Source: Trissonchulus latispiculum
Taxonomy: Eukaryota > Nematoda > Enoplea > Enoplida > Ironidae
Assembly: GCA_030248195.1 (NCBI GenBank)
Contig: JASAND010021220.1
Span: 1 to 64,000, forward strand
DNA length: 64,000 nt
Reading direction: 5' to 3'
The number at the start of each line of letters is the position of its first letter. Position 1 is the first letter of the stretch. The notes below the pieces were generated by a model. It did not search any database and was not told where the DNA came from. It saw only the letters and a program-made list of their open reading frames with translations. Of the stretch, positions 24,124 to 39,100 are shown one piece after another. Both the position numbers and the translations under genes were made by a program.

Positions 24124-27100
24124 GGGTTGCCGCTTTTTACACAAAAAAGGCAACCCTTTCATCTGGGCATGTCCGTTTTTATTATTATTCATCTCGTTAC
24201 CAACCCCTGTCCCCCTCTAACCTTTGCCAGGGTGGCCCGATTGGGCTGAAATTTTTAAGGGGTGTTGGGGGTGGGGTGAAGTGTTGACTGAAGCGCGGGC
24301 AGTCCGATATTTCCCGGATTCCGGGAATGGCAAATCCGTGTCTCCAAGGGAAAAAGCAGCGGCAACCCATTCTCGCTACTTCACTAGTTGTTATTATTAC
24401 AAAACTAGTAGTCAACTTAACCAACAGTGTATAAAATACATAATCCACTTGTAAGATAAGAAGGTTGTCTATATTGAGACTAGCCCATTTGAAGCTCAAC
24501 CGAATGCAGATCTTACTGGTGGCATGCAAAGCAAAGGTCAACCCCTACATGCTGGCATAGAAACCGTCTGTTTAGCTATTGTCAGTAGCGTGTAATAACC
24601 TTGTTTCAAAAATTATCCACCCTGACTATATTTGTTCGGATGGTGGGCAAACCATCGAGCTTCCTCATTCGACGAGCCCCTCCTTCAAAATGTCCCCATA
24701 AATTTTGTTTCCACGACTAGTTGCGAGTGAAATGCCCAATTTTATCATTGCCATAAACTAAAAAAGTTTCTGGTTTTTAAATTTTTTTCGTTAAATTCTG
24801 TATTTCAGCTTTAAAACACCTAAAAAATTTACTCATTGAGAGAATTACACATAAAAACAAAAAACAATTTTCCAGAAAATGCCAACCTCTATTTAGGGCC
24901 AATCCCATTCGCTGGGGCACTTTGCGAAGCTCCCACATTAAAATCACCTGAAATTAAGTCAGCCTTTTTGTTGCGAAATTCAATTATTTTCAATTTAAAT
25001 GTTTTGGCTACTTTAAAACTAATCCAATCGGTTGAGCGGGACAATTCGGTTGGGACGATTAAATGAAATTAAAGAGCTAAATTTTGCTTGGAAACATGAC
25101 CAGTGTATTAGATTTTACAACAAAATGGATAATTGAAAAGGAGTAAAGTGTGGTAAAAATGGCAAATATAGGATTTAGAAAGACATGCTTTTCCAAAATT
25201 TGTAGTGATGAGATTTGTTCTTGTAATTATTTCTTAGCATTCCAATTTCAAGCAATCTGAAAATAATGTTTCCAAATCTAAAAGCAAATATCTAAATCGA
25301 ATGTCAGGGATCAGAAGAAATTAATATCAAACTTTTCTTAAAAAGCCATACCACAAAAATCCTTCGCAAAATATCCACGCATCTTGTAGCCCTTCTGCTG
25401 GTCGCAGTAATGGTTCAATCAAATAAGTTCAAGAAAGGAACTATATTTACTATATTCCACAAATTGACAATAAAAATTTAGAAGTCATGGATAAGGTAAA
25501 GTAAAACTAAGTTTTTTCAAAAATCACACCATCAAAATCTCCGCAAAATAACGCGCACCTTTGAGCTCCTCCCTTGATCGTACGGATAGCTCAATTAACA
25601 AAGTTCAAGAAATGTTTAAGATATGTATAACAAGCAATATTGCCTGCAAAATTTAAATGTTTACTGTGCTATAATTTTAAAAATTGTAGGCCTGCTCCGC
25701 AGCGAAAGCTGACTTGAAGTTGATGATTAATTTGTTGCTGTATTAAGGAAAATTACTGGATACCGTCTCTTCAAATCTATCAGTTGCTGTGTGTGTGCTG
25801 TGTGTGCTATAGAAAAATACAACTGCAAACTTTGCCATTATCGAATCCTTTGCTTCATAAAGTTGAATATAAATTTAAAGCTTTTCCATTACCTGCATGA
25901 TGTGTAAAAACGATAAGCCACTCTTTGCAAAAAGCTAGCAACAATTTTTCAGTGTCAGTTGAAGAAGAAGCTGAAGAAGTTGAATGTGAAGAAGCCGGTT
26001 TATTCTGATTTAATATGCTCCATTTCTGACTCCTATTTACCCTTTATGAGTCATCGTTAATGAAGAATTTCAAAATGGAATCTTATGTGCAAACGATGTT
26101 CTGTCTTCTTAAACATTGTTTACGTGCATTCATGTATATTCACATCTTTTGCATGTAAATGAATGATCATGATTGCAGAGCATGATTCTACATAAGACAC
26201 ATAAGATTCTGCACATAAGAACCTGCTGCGCGAGAGGCTCTGCAGAAATAAGCCTTTGAGCTCTGCAAACTAATGGTATCAAGAGTACATAATACATAAG
26301 AGTATGAAAAGCGTCATACGCTATGTATTATCAGCTTGTTACATCCTCTGCACGCTATCGGCTGACCCCGTACCTAAATCAGACCCCCCTCACCCCGCCC
26401 CTATACATGTACGGGGTCCAAACGGGGGATCGGGCTCGTGCTTGTATATTTTGTACACAGATGTGTAAATCATACAAGCTTAGACCCCATACACAAATTG
26501 GGGCCCCGTCAAGTTTAACATATAAGTATACTAACATAGACCCCGATCCCCCGTTTGGACCCCGTACATGTATAGGGGCGGGGTCAAGGGGGGCCTAATT
26601 TAGGTACGGGGTCAGCCGATAGCGTGCAGAGGATGTAGCAAGCTGATAATACATAGCGTATGACGCTTGTCATACTCTTATGTATTATGTACTCTTGATG
26701 GTATGCGCCTCCCCCCAAATTTAGCACAGAAACTTAGACCAAGAGATTCCAGTGACTGGAGCGCAAAGAACACTCCTTCAAATGCTCACTTACACAGTTC
26801 TGTGTGTAAATTAAATCACTAATCTGACCAAAGTTTCGTTACATACGACGAATAAACTAAACATTCAGCATGTGAATGAGTTTTCAGGATTCTTCGCTCC
26901 GAGACTGCAAAACCCTGTAAGAGTACATATTATTACATTTATTCTGCAAAGCTGTGTTTCTAAAGTCTGACACAAAAATGTGTGTACAATATTGTGATCA
27001 CTGATACTGCATTTAATATTCATTGGAAACCCATAACATTACACATTTTCTGAATTGTCATGATGAGAGGAAAATTTTAATTTTTAAAATTCCAAAAAAT

Positions 27101-30100
27101 TTAAAATATCGCTTTATCAGGGTTTACCTCCGGTATATGTATGGTTTTTTAATAAATTCATAAATGATATATTATTGTTGATGTTTATAAATTTTTTGAT
27201 ACCAGTGTATTGAAATTTTGGGTCAAAAAATGTCAATTTTTCGAAATAGTCGACTTTCAAATTTTGGAAAATGAATTTGACTACGTTAAAGCAGATGCAT
27301 AGGCGGTCCCCTAAATGAAAACGCAATAATTTTCCATCAAACATTGAGCGAGCAATACCTTGTCAAAGTTGCAAAAACGACAAAGATCAAAGGATTTTGA
27401 AAATAGAAAAATGCTAATAAAAATTCAAACCTTAACCGATGATCTTCGTTCTTGAGCCATTTTGTCTGTTTTCAAATTGAAAGATTTTTATAAAGGAAAG
27501 AAATGTTAGCATATTCTGGAGAAAAATCCCGATAAACCGATATTTTAAAATTTTTGAAATTTCTCAAAATTCAAATTTTATAAAAATTTTCCTCTCATCA
27601 TGGCGATTCTGAAATATATAATGTTACGAGTCTCATATGAAATGAGACAAAAAATAAGAATGCTAAATGCAGGATAGGTAATAATTCTGGACCCACATTT
27701 TTGTAGACTTCAATTGAAGTGGAATCATGCCGATACGACAGTGACTGTGCTTCTCATAAGAGTCATGATTTATTCTTACTTTCGGCACGCTTTCCCAGAC
27801 GTTGTGCAGGCAAATATGAGCCCGTTCAGAGAAGGATGTTCTGTAATTTGTCCTAGCGGCTGCTGTAAATAAAAGTCTTCGACAGCAGCTGTAGCCACTT
27901 GGAACAGTGCCTGCATTTGGGTTCCAAGTTCAGTTTCAAGCAGTTTGTAATGTGAAAGCATATAATCCTGTAATACGGTCCCAAAACATACATGATAAGT
28001 ACTAACATTGGATAACAACTAATAGCACGTTCCACTAATGTTTTAGTGTTTGCACTCACATTTATAACTAATAAATTACTTACTGTAAAACTCAGAAAGT
28101 TGAAATTGATGCTACCTTACAGTTCATTAAGCTGAAAGTGAGGTACATATGTCCACTGTAGAAATAAATAGTTTTATTGAATCTGCGTACGATTTGTCCA
28201 TAAACTGTACCGCATATGGGCATTATCTTCCAACAGGACTAAAGCTTAATTGATCTTACTCTGTGTATAGAAGTGTACTTTTGCAAATCCACAACCACAC
28301 AGCAACAAATGAAACACGGCTTGCTGCGACTTGTTACTTGAAATTAACGGCGCTTTATGCGTTAAGACTTGAAATATTTCCTGAAAAAGTAACGGGACAC
28401 TACACATATCAAGAGGTGTATTAACCACTTTTATTTCGGCGAGGTCCTGGAACGGAAAGACCTTATATTCACGCGAAAGGAAATCAACTTGAGGTAACGC
28501 GTCCAAAGCAGTTGTTGGGTCTAAATCTACAAGTGGCGGAAATCCAACTTCACCCACCAGAAACTTAGGTCCTTCAGTTTCTGAAATAATCATACTTACC
28601 ATGCAAATACACTACATAAATTAAGCAAAGTTAATGTAGCATATCAGAAATAATCTTCGTTGGATGTTTTAGCTAATTCTACTTGATCTGTGATCGGAAA
28701 ACAACCAATTCGAGCAGCTTAGTTGGACGTAAAGAAAAAGAATAGCATGGATCAGTAACACACTTTTCTGAAAAAGTTGCTGTGTTTATGGACACAAAAA
28801 GTTTCTACCTTGTCTGCACAATGATGCGTATTCGTCTTGAATTTGGCAAATGACTGACCCGAACTTATTACAGGCTTGGTGGGCGAAAGCTGATGAAGCA
28901 ACAAACGAAATTGCATAGGTACACGATCCGTACGCCTTTTCTTGTTCAGTGAATTTTGTCCGGGGAAATGTGTAAAACCATGGCATGAACCTGCAGAAAA
29001 ATGCGCAAATACCAGGAGACATACCTTTAGCAAAGACAAATTCGCCGATTTACTCGAAAGAACATTTTAGAGCTCTCAGTGCTCATTAATAAAGTAAAGC
29101 GACTACTCAGTTTGACACGAAGATATATATATTTCAGTTATGCGATGAAAACTCAACAGTTATAATGAAAAACTTCTTATTCAGAATTATTGGCTAAATA
29201 TAGGATATTTTCTTAGTTATTAAAGAAATTTCATTTCTTTCTTTACTACATTTCTTTCCCCTCTTGAAAAGTTCAATTGTCAAAGTAAGCCCGTCGATAA
29301 AATCTTCCATCGATGGCATTATATCTTAACGGTGGTCGCCTGTCGCGGAGTGGGCGCGGTGGTGCTGGGATGGGAACCAATGGGTCTGCCTCAATGGGAT
29401 CCATCATACCTGGAGGATTGACAAGGATGGCAGGCTCTTGGTAGTTTTCGATGTACAGAAACGGATTTTCTGTTTCACCATCAGACTGAGAAGATGCTTC
29501 GAAACCATGCACTTTCACCAGTTTCCGAGAGTTCCATATTTTCCCGTTTTCCAAACGAAATGAAGACTTTCCTTTGCTTTCTGTGATCTTAATCGGCTTT
29601 GAATATTTGGGGTAACCCTTGGGAACCTGAGGTAGTCGGTAACGGACATAATCTCCTACACTCAGGAAGTTATTGGCTTTAGGCTGTCGGGTCTTCTGTG
29701 TAGGTTCACCCAACATCACACTTTTCCTTTCAAATGACGGGTTCTAACCTTTCGATTCAGAAACCTTTCTGCAGGTATTTGTCCAGTTGACCTGTGGGGT
29801 GTGTCGCGATATGAAGCAAGTAGGTCGGTTACAGCTGTCATCCAATCTTCCCCACTGTACAGCTCCGTTTGTAGCTTTTATTTAATGACTCTGTTGAATC
29901 TTTCCACTGCTCCATTCGCAGATGGGTTGTAAACAGCTGTTCTCTTGTGCTTGATATTCTTCTTCTGTAAATATGTTTCAAAGGTTTGGCTTGTGAACTG
30001 CGGGCCGTTATCTGAAACCAGCTCAAGCGGCAGTCCGTATCTTCCGAAAATCGGTTCCAGAAAGGATATCAATGATTTGGTTGATATATCTTTGGTTACT

Positions 30101-33100
30101 GCAACTTCGACCCATTTAGAATAATGGTCCAGGATTACCAACAGGTAAGGCTGATGTGACGGTGCCGTCGCGAAAGGGCCCATTATGTCCATCCCGATTC
30201 TTTCCCAGGGAGAGTACACCGGTTTGAATTCTTGTATAGGTGTTGGATTTGGAGGTATAACTTTGTCACTGTATTGACAAGGTTGACAGTATTTGATGAG
30301 GTTTTCAACGTCATCGTCCAGTTTTGGCCACCAATACTGTTGTCGAAGCACTTGCTTTGTTTTCGTGATGCCTTTGTGCCCATCGTGAGCCAAGTCGAGT
30401 ACTTTTGGTTTCAGTGCTTCGGGTATAATTATTCTGTTCTCACCTCGACATAGGCAATCATGGCTGATGTACAGTTGTTCTTGAATTTTCAAGAATGGGA
30501 CGAGTCGACTATCTTTGGAAACAGCTTTAGGCCATTTTGAAAGCACGTACTTTTTCACCACTTTAAGAGTGTCATCATTGGTAGTAGCTGATGCAATCTC
30601 TTCAAGTGTTATGGATTGGTTGCCAAAAATCGTCGCTACCATTATATCTTCATCTTCTTCTACGACTCCAGTTTCTTCTTTCAGTGGATTACGAGACAAA
30701 GCATCGGCGACCTGATTTTGGCTTCCGGCTCTGTATTCCACTTTGAAATCATAGTTCAGCAGTCTTGAGTACCATCTTGAGATACGTAGTGGTCGATGTC
30801 CAGATCCAGAAGATCCTAGAAGTGTTGTTAGAACCTGGTGATCTGTTCTTAGGGTGAATGGTCTTCCCCACAGTAGGGTATGCCATTTTTCACAGGCCCA
30901 TATACATGCCAGTACTTCTCTTTCTGCTGTTGAGTATTTTCTTTCTCTCTCGTTGAGTGTGCATGAAGCAAACGCTATCACTTTTTCAGTTCCTTCTTGA
31001 ACTTGTGAAATGGTGGCACCTAATCCATAGGCAGATGCGTCCGCTGAGATGATTGTGTGATATTTGGGGTTGAATATGCCAAGGTTTGGAGCGTTCTTGA
31101 TCATTTGTTTGACGTTTTCAAAGGCAACATCTTGATCCTTTGTCCACTCATATTTTCTGTTCTCTCGAGTGAGAAATCTGAGTGGTTCAACAACGGTTGC
31201 AAAGTTAGGTACAAACTTCAGATAGTATGCACACATTCCCAAAAAGGACTTTAGAGCATGCAAATTCTCTGGTGTTGGAGCACTGGTTATGGCTTCTAAG
31301 TTCTTTTTGTTAGGTTGTAGGCAGTTTTCTGCAATGGTGTGTCCTAAACATTCCACGGATGGTACTGATAGGGTAACCTTTTCTATCTCCAGTCGGATGT
31401 TTCGCTTATCAAGCCGTTGTAGTATGGTGTGGAGAGTTCGATCGTGTCTTTCTTGATCGATACCACCCAGTATGATGTCGTCTTGGTAAACGGCTACATC
31501 TGGTAAACCAGCAAGTATCATGTCCATCATACGTTGAAAAGCTGACGCCGAATTCTTCATTCCCATTGGCAATCGCTTGTATTGGAAAACACCTTGTTCA
31601 GTGATGAACGCAGTCAGAGGCCTGCTCTCTTCTTGAAGTTCCATTTGAAAATATGCATTTTTCAAATCCAGTTTTGAAAAAATCTTGCAGTGACCTAGCT
31701 TCGAAAAGATTTCATCGACGTTGGGTAGTGGATACTTGTCCAATTCGATGACTTCATTAAGTTTTCTCAGATCGCAGCAAACTCTTACTTTACCATTAGG
31801 TTTCAGAACGCAGACCATCGGATGCAACCATTCTGATGCTTCTATCTTTTCAATCACGCCTTCATTCTCCAGCCTGATCAGTTCGTCTTTAACTTTATCT
31901 TTTAGGGCATACGGCACTCTACGTAGTTTTTGGACTACTGGGCAAACGTCTTTTGAGAGTCGAATTTTATGTGAAAATCTTTCTATTTTCCCAAGTTTCG
32001 GTCCAAAAAGTCTGACGTATTGTTCCTTCAGAGTTGTTGTTGTTGTGTTGATTTTCTGAATGGATAAAGTTTCCCCATTGATTCGGATTTTCAACTTCTT
32101 GATCAAATCTAGTCCCATCAGTGCTTGATTGCCATCCACAACGAAAAATGTAGAAGTGGTAGATTCTTTTTTGCAACTGACTTGAAGTTGAATGACACCA
32201 TGGACTTGAATTTTAGTGCGATCGTAGTTGCAAAGTGTAGTTTGATTCTGCTGCAATGCAATTTTTGAAAAATACCGTTTGTAGATGTAGTGTGGTAGTA
32301 GTGATACTGGGGAGCCAGTGTCGACTACAAAGTGAACTTTGTTAACAATCCTGTTGTTAAGGTGGATGTTGATTCCACAATAGATGGTAGGGGTATTCTC
32401 TGATCTAATGTTCAAAATTCGGACGTCGTCGTTACCAGAATCTGAATCTGTATCAACTTCTGCAGAGTCGTTATTTACATACCTCACTGTTCTTTGTCGG
32501 CCTTGAGTCCGGGACTTGGCTTTGCAAACTCGCTCGTAGTGACCGATTTTACCACAATATCTGCATTTGGCTTTAAGTGCTTGGCAACTGTTGGCTAATG
32601 CGCGATGATCAATCCCACATCGCATGCAGACCGGTGTTTTCTGGTTGGTTTGGCGATTTTGATGAGGTATCTTATCTGGCTGTCGTTTACTATATCTGGT
32701 GGCCGTAGTGCTTTGTACATGGTTGACAATTGTTTGTGTTGTACTGGTTCCAGCAAAAATTTTGGCATCATTGCTTGCCTTTTCAATCTGCTTCGCTAAT
32801 GTCAGAGCTCTGTTGAGGTTCAAATCTGGCTCCATTAGAAGTCTTTCCTTTATTCTATGATTGCTGACACCTTCCAGAAGCTGATCTCGTAGCATATCAT
32901 CTGGATCACCAAAATTGCAGGGTGCTACGAGGGCTCTCAGATCGTTGTAGAATGTTTGTATTGATTCATCTGGTTTCTGGGTTCTTTGCCGAAAGGTATG
33001 TCTGGCAGAAACAGGGTTCAATTTGGGGTCAAATTGTTCTGCTAGTTGTCTCTCTACATCGGCATATGTTGGTTGTTGTAAACCATTGTTGTCGTCGTGG

Positions 33101-36100
33101 TTGGCTCTAAGTTGAGGCAGAGATTCGTAGATTCTTTGGCCTTCCGATCCTAGGCAGTGGATAAGCAAGGCTATCTTTCTTCTATCGGGTAATTCATCAT
33201 GACCAGTAGCAACCATGTAGGTATCAAATCGATGCTTCCATGACTTCCATGGAACACTAGGTTGTCCTGGGGTCTCCAGGAAAGGCAGTGGTTGACGTAG
33301 GTTATCATTTACTCCTCGTCGCCAAATAAAGTAAAGCGACTACTCAGTTTGACACGAAGATATATATATTTCAGTTATGCGATGAAAACTCAACAGTTAT
33401 AATGAAAAACTTCTTATTCAGAATTGTTGGCTAAATATAGGATATTTTCTTAGTTATTAAAGAAATTTCATTTCTTTCTTTACTACAATTAATATATCTA
33501 TTCGGATAAAACTACGGTTTACTTTGGCCGGCATGTGGTGTCGTTTGACCAGCCGTAATTCCAGCTGTCTGAATTTCTTGGACTGGCAGTGTGGTTGAAA
33601 CTTGCATAGCCAAAGAGTATGTTTGCACTTTTTCCGTGGTAGTTCGTTAATTCTTGTGGCCAAAGAAATTTTCTAAAAACATTGACGGGTGCACAATCCC
33701 TCACTTGTTATACAATGTTTCTTATTTCTCAGAAGGCCGCTGGCTATTTTAGCAGTTTTAAGACTATTCCTGCGAATGCAGGCTGTGAGCTAGAACCGAG
33801 GGATCAAGTTTAAGATAAGATAATACCAGTATCTTACTGTTAAACTACGGATGTACCTAGTCACATTATTCAGTTAATAAGTACTGATGTTGATATTTTT
33901 GATATTTAAGCAATCATAATGAAAGAATGAAATACTCCTTGTTTGCATATCCTTATTTCGACTAGCAGCCTTTGTCTTAATTCGACAAATTTGAGATGTA
34001 ATGATTGTAAACTAGGTATCTAAGCATCCAGGAGTTGAGGAGTAGCCAGGTCAAAACTCATCAATTCTATTGCAGCCAGGTTTTATCTTCTGCGCTGCAG
34101 CAGGGTTACATTAAGTTATAGCATGGATACAAGGTTATAAAAAATAATAAGCATTACGCTAATCTTTCAAAACTATTCCTATCTCTGAAGAATGTTTCTT
34201 GAAATGACTGTTTTGATATATCAAAACAAGGTTGTTTGCGCAATGCTTTTTAGTTAAAACCTTCAAAAATTGTAAAAATTTATCTTCTTCAGCAATATTG
34301 CTTCTACATGGACTCATCCAGATTTTCCAAAATATTCAGTGTAAGTTGACTACATGGCTGGCTGTCTGACGGATACTTGATCCATACAAAAGCAAAGCCT
34401 TAGTCCGGAACAGAATTAAAAACAAGGAACGGGTTAAACTAATTAACAAAAAATTATGAAAACAACAACTATCGGCTACGTCTTGCTGACCTTACTATTG
34501 TGTCAAAGCTTTGAAGCTGTTTTCCATCAATGAACACTGGCGGTATTGCACTTTTATGAAGTTTTCTGCAAAGATAGTTCACGTCGGTTCCACGAGCTAT
34601 GGGCTGATGAGTTCTTGTTGGAAGAAGTCTGTAGCAAGCTCGGTCGCCTCGAAGCCAACGTTCTGGGCAGAATTGGGAATGCTTTGGTTCTTCATATTCT
34701 AAAACAGATTTGAATTGGCGTGTGGAGTATTGGCCCACATTAAAAATAAAGTTGGCTCGATTAATCTGGATAGCTCAATCGTTATACTGTCGGTCAGGGG
34801 TTCGACCACTACACCTGATTGGAATGTTTGCTGTAGTGACACTTTTTCTTTTGGTCACATTTATTTCTTTCTTTGGAAAAAATGCATATTTTAAAGCTGA
34901 GCATGAAAGCGGGTGATTGGTTTGACTCAAAGCTTATTTGATCTTAGAATCCTGTTACACGATGACTTACAATGGAACGGTCCCAATAAAACAGTTGTTT
35001 CTTTTAAGTTCGGTCTAAACTATGTCTACTTACTAAGTCAGTCTCTACTCTGCTGACTTTGCCAGGACTTCGTTTATTTGTAGCGAGGACTGACTGCTAA
35101 AAGTGATTATTGATAATTATGTAAGGTTATTGTGTAACATTAAGCATAATTGGAAGGGCATAAGCATCAAATTATCACGTCATTAATGTCATCATAACTA
35201 CCGTAGCTGTTTTTCCCAGAGAAGGAACGACCAGTTGTCCTTACGCATACGACACCTGTGCTGCAATTAGATTTTAACTGAGTTTCATCCAGATTACATA
35301 TACTTCTGCAAACGTCTTCGCAGTGGTGGCAAGGGGGCTCTTGCAATATGCAGAAGCAATTTCCATAGCTAATTCCTGCAATAAAGTATTAAAACTAAGA
35401 TTGCAGTTAAATTGAAACTACGTCCATTACCGTATCGGTTCGCTGTGAACTTCCTATAGGTTTCTGCCCGTTTCGTAAAAATTAGTTACTAGACTGTAGC
35501 ATGTTCAATCCTGAAAAATGTTTTGAAATAACCCTGTTATATCAGGTGGCTGACATGTCAACGAAAAAACCTGCAAGCGGATATCCCAAGCGATAACATT
35601 GAGTCAAGCATAGATCTTCCGACATGTCGGCAGCAGTAAAATAGCCATTGCAGTTTGTGTTGAAGCGAACGTCGAGCTCCTGCAGTTTAAAACATTTCGT
35701 AATTGTTTGGTTTGAGTATGTCCTAACATTATTGGCTGGTGATATATCTGAAACATTTTCTAACATAGCACAGATAATGTGCACACATAAATTTATGTTG
35801 TAACCTACAGACTAATGAACATTATATATGGGTTGATGGACTACAGTAATATTCATTTCGTTATTCTTTACAATCAACCATATCCTGGAAACTTTTTCTG
35901 CAAACATAAATTTGCATAACAACTCAATACCAGTGAACAGCTTTAAGGCAAATACGATCTAAAACTAACTTTTTCACATTAAATTTTTTAAAAATGATGG
36001 AACTAAAACTAGTAATTATTAACTAAAGTTTGACCAAAAATTCTTGGAACCGAACTGTGAGCGCTTGTCCTGAGTTAACCTTTGAAGTTGGTCTATATAA

Positions 36101-39100
36101 AGTATATATTTTTCAGGAGGAGGAGAATCAGGTAAAACTATCATATCCGGTCTATATCCGGTTACCGCATGCCAAATCAATAAAAACGCTTCAGATTCGG
36201 AAAGAGAATGCTAATTAATTCATACTCTAGCATTTTGGTCCTTGGCCCCAGACATCTCCAAAAATCCGGTAATATCCGGTCCACGACTGCTAGCCGGATG
36301 TGTAGGTCGCAAAAACTGTACAGCAAGATGGGTAGGTCGTACATTTTTGATGATTGAATTTTCGGATTCAGCGGGTCGAAATTAATCTATATACGAAGGT
36401 TTGTCCAATTCGGCTAAAATTTGCGTGATTTATGGTCGTATCCGGTGCGAAAAAAACCGGAAAATCGGTTTTTCCGGTCTGGTGCTCGGAATCGCGGGTA
36501 AAAATGTTAGTTTTTGACACAATTAATATTTGGGAGGCTACTTTCATTTTACCGGTGTCAAAGTATTCGAATATCCGATCCATTTCCGGTTCTGAACTTT
36601 GAAATTTGAGATTTCATTGGCTATTATCTTAGTATCCGGTTAGTATGGGAGTCAAATTATTTCATTAAAATGTTATTTGGTTTATTCCTAACAAGCCACC
36701 ACCTCAATTTACTTCATATCTGCCGTAACTTTTGAATGATGGAGTTTTAAAAATTGTTCAAAAATAACTCATATTGCATGCGACAAAGCTAAGCGTATAG
36801 GATCAAATCCCATGTCCGGCTTAATAATTGGACAAAACCAGCAAAATCAGCCCACTTTTAAAACGCTATCATTCAAAAATTATAGCAGATATGAAGTAAT
36901 TTGAGGTTGATGCTTGTTAGGGATAGAGGAAATATCATTTGAATAAAATAGTTTGACTTCCGGACCATAGGTTAACGCGGGGGGGTCTGGGGGAGTCCAA
37001 GCCCCCCCCCAACCCGGACAAGGTATAAGCCCTATCGCCGTTTGGGACAAGGGGTAACTAAAAATGGCCAAGGGGTAACCACGAACAGCCGGAAAAAATT
37101 AGTTTTTACAGTAAAATTTCAAAAAATCTCCGGCTTCGCCGGACTTTTTTAGCTCCAATGCTTAATTTTTCGGGAAAATTGGGCACAATTTTGAAATTTT
37201 TTCCAAAAATTGAAGATTTTTGCAAATTTTGACAAAAAATTGCTAACTTTAATAAAATTAGCGTTAATTTTTCCAAAAATTTTAGAAATTGTTTCTTGAG
37301 GTACAAGCCCCCCCCCAGGACCCGACCCTATGTTAATGTATGTTCCGGACCAACCGGATACTAGCCCATGAAATCTCAAATTTCAAAGTCACAACCGGAA
37401 AGTTGACACCGGTAAAATTAAAGCAGCCTCCCAAATATTTATTGTGCCAAAAACTAACATTTTTTATTCGCGATTCCGAACAGCAGACCGGAAAAACTGA
37501 TTTTTTCGGTTTTTTCACACCGGATACGACCATAAATCACGCAAATTTGGTCCGAATTGGACAAAACTTCGTATATAGATTAATTTCGACCCGCTGAATC
37601 CAAAAATTCAAGCATCAAAAATGTACGACCTACCCATCTTGCTGTACAGTTTTTGTGACCTAGACATCCGGTTACCGGACACCGACCGGATTTTCGGAGA
37701 TGTCTTGGGCCAAGGACCAATATGGTAGAGTATGAATTAATTAGCATTCTCTTTCCGAACCTGAAGCGTTTTTATCGATTTGGCATCCGGTAACCGGATA
37801 TAGACCGGATATGATGGTTTTACCGGATTCTATTCCTCCTGAGGATTCTAGAAATAATTACTTTATATAGACTAACTTCAAAGGTTAACTCAGGACAAGC
37901 GCTCACATTTCGGTTCCAAGAATTTTTGGTCAGACTTTAGTTTTATGTAAATTTACTCTTACTGCGTACTTGTAGAAATTAAAGGAGGTGGGTTTGCTCC
38001 GCTTAGTACGTCAGTTGTTTTTAAGAGTGCCAGCTAAAACAAAGTCTGTAAATGTTAAAATAGCTTATTCGTTATGGTTAAGCATTATAACAACGATAAC
38101 GCATGGAGTAGTCTCCAAATTGCAATGCTTTTAGGCATTGATTTGAGTTTCTACACAGCCAGGTAATACCTATTCAATCAAACATTGTATTCATATATGC
38201 AGTTTCTTGCGATGCCAAATCCAATGCAAGAACAAATTAAAGCCGGTTACAGTTTATGAAACCCTAAATTTAAAATTTTAGCATTTTTTAAAAGCTCTTG
38301 TTAATCTCTGGTCTCTGATTTTTCTGAACACATATACATTGTTACACATATCAAGAACAACATATTTTCGAAAATTCACTACTTTGGTCTGGTGTATTAG
38401 CTAAACTTTGCTTAAACTACTATATTGTAGAGATTTCGACTACTCAATCTCAAACAAACGATTTTAATTAAACTAAACTAGAAGATTGCTAGACTCGTCG
38501 AGCGTGTGCATATTTGATTCTGATTGTCGGATTATCCTAACCAACTACAGGATATAAAATGGTGAAAACTAACGAGTTACGCGAGGTTATTAAATGAGGA
38601 CAAAATGCATCTAAATAACAAACTAAGTTTGACATAACAGCAGAATCAGACACAAGACTGAATTCGAATAAAAGAAAGCAAAATAGTACCAGACACTAAA
38701 TTCCCAAGAGACATACCAATCCAAAATTATGGCGCCGAAACAAATGAACCGTAAGAAATCCCCTGCCGCCTTTCACTAAATTAACTCACAATGCACTGAC
38801 AGTTTGCGCCCAAAATTTGAGATAAATGTTTATTAGCTCAGTCCAGCCTTGGATCGTACACCAGAGTACAAATTTAGGCTGGCCATTTTTAAAGTTACCA
38901 CCACCTTTTAAATAATTTCAGAAAAACATTGGAAATCATTGAAATAATTCCACAAAATGGAGCGTTCGTAATTCAAAAGCAACCAGTGATTATTTTCTAA
39001 AATTCCGCAACTAAGCTGTTCACAACAGTAGTGACATAAATTAATGTCTATTTTTGATATTGCTGTAGGCTACTTCCGGCTTTGAATATGACTGGCTTAT

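Larger units (their letters stand above)
29090..33487 (-). mobile_element. Complete Ty3/Gypsy LTR retrotransposon, 4,398 bp
   Basis: Two 161-bp LTRs differ at a single base (A/G at the GAATT(A/G)TTGGC site), so the insertion is young. It has a tRNA-Ser-type primer site, one gag-pol frame, a polypurine tract and a 5-bp target duplication. It lies in the intron between 28,990 and 33,523 of the DEG/ENaC gene, in the same orientation as that gene. The coding region has one in-frame stop and one frameshift at its 3' end. Confidence 0.95.

Noticed and set aside
23934..24287. ORFs of poly-Tyr, poly-Ile and poly-Asn
   Set aside because: Translations of an ATT microsatellite.
28752..29039. Signal-peptide-like ORF (SLLKVCLLVFAHFSAGSC...)
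   Set aside because: The hydrophobic start is read from a TTG and across the acceptor CATTTTTCTGCAG; the true exon (28,809-28,990) uses another frame.
34746..34815. tRNA-like stretch (GGATAGCTCAATCG ... GGTTCGACC)
   Set aside because: Acceptor and anticodon arms do not pair; it lies within a channel intron and resembles only the promoter boxes.
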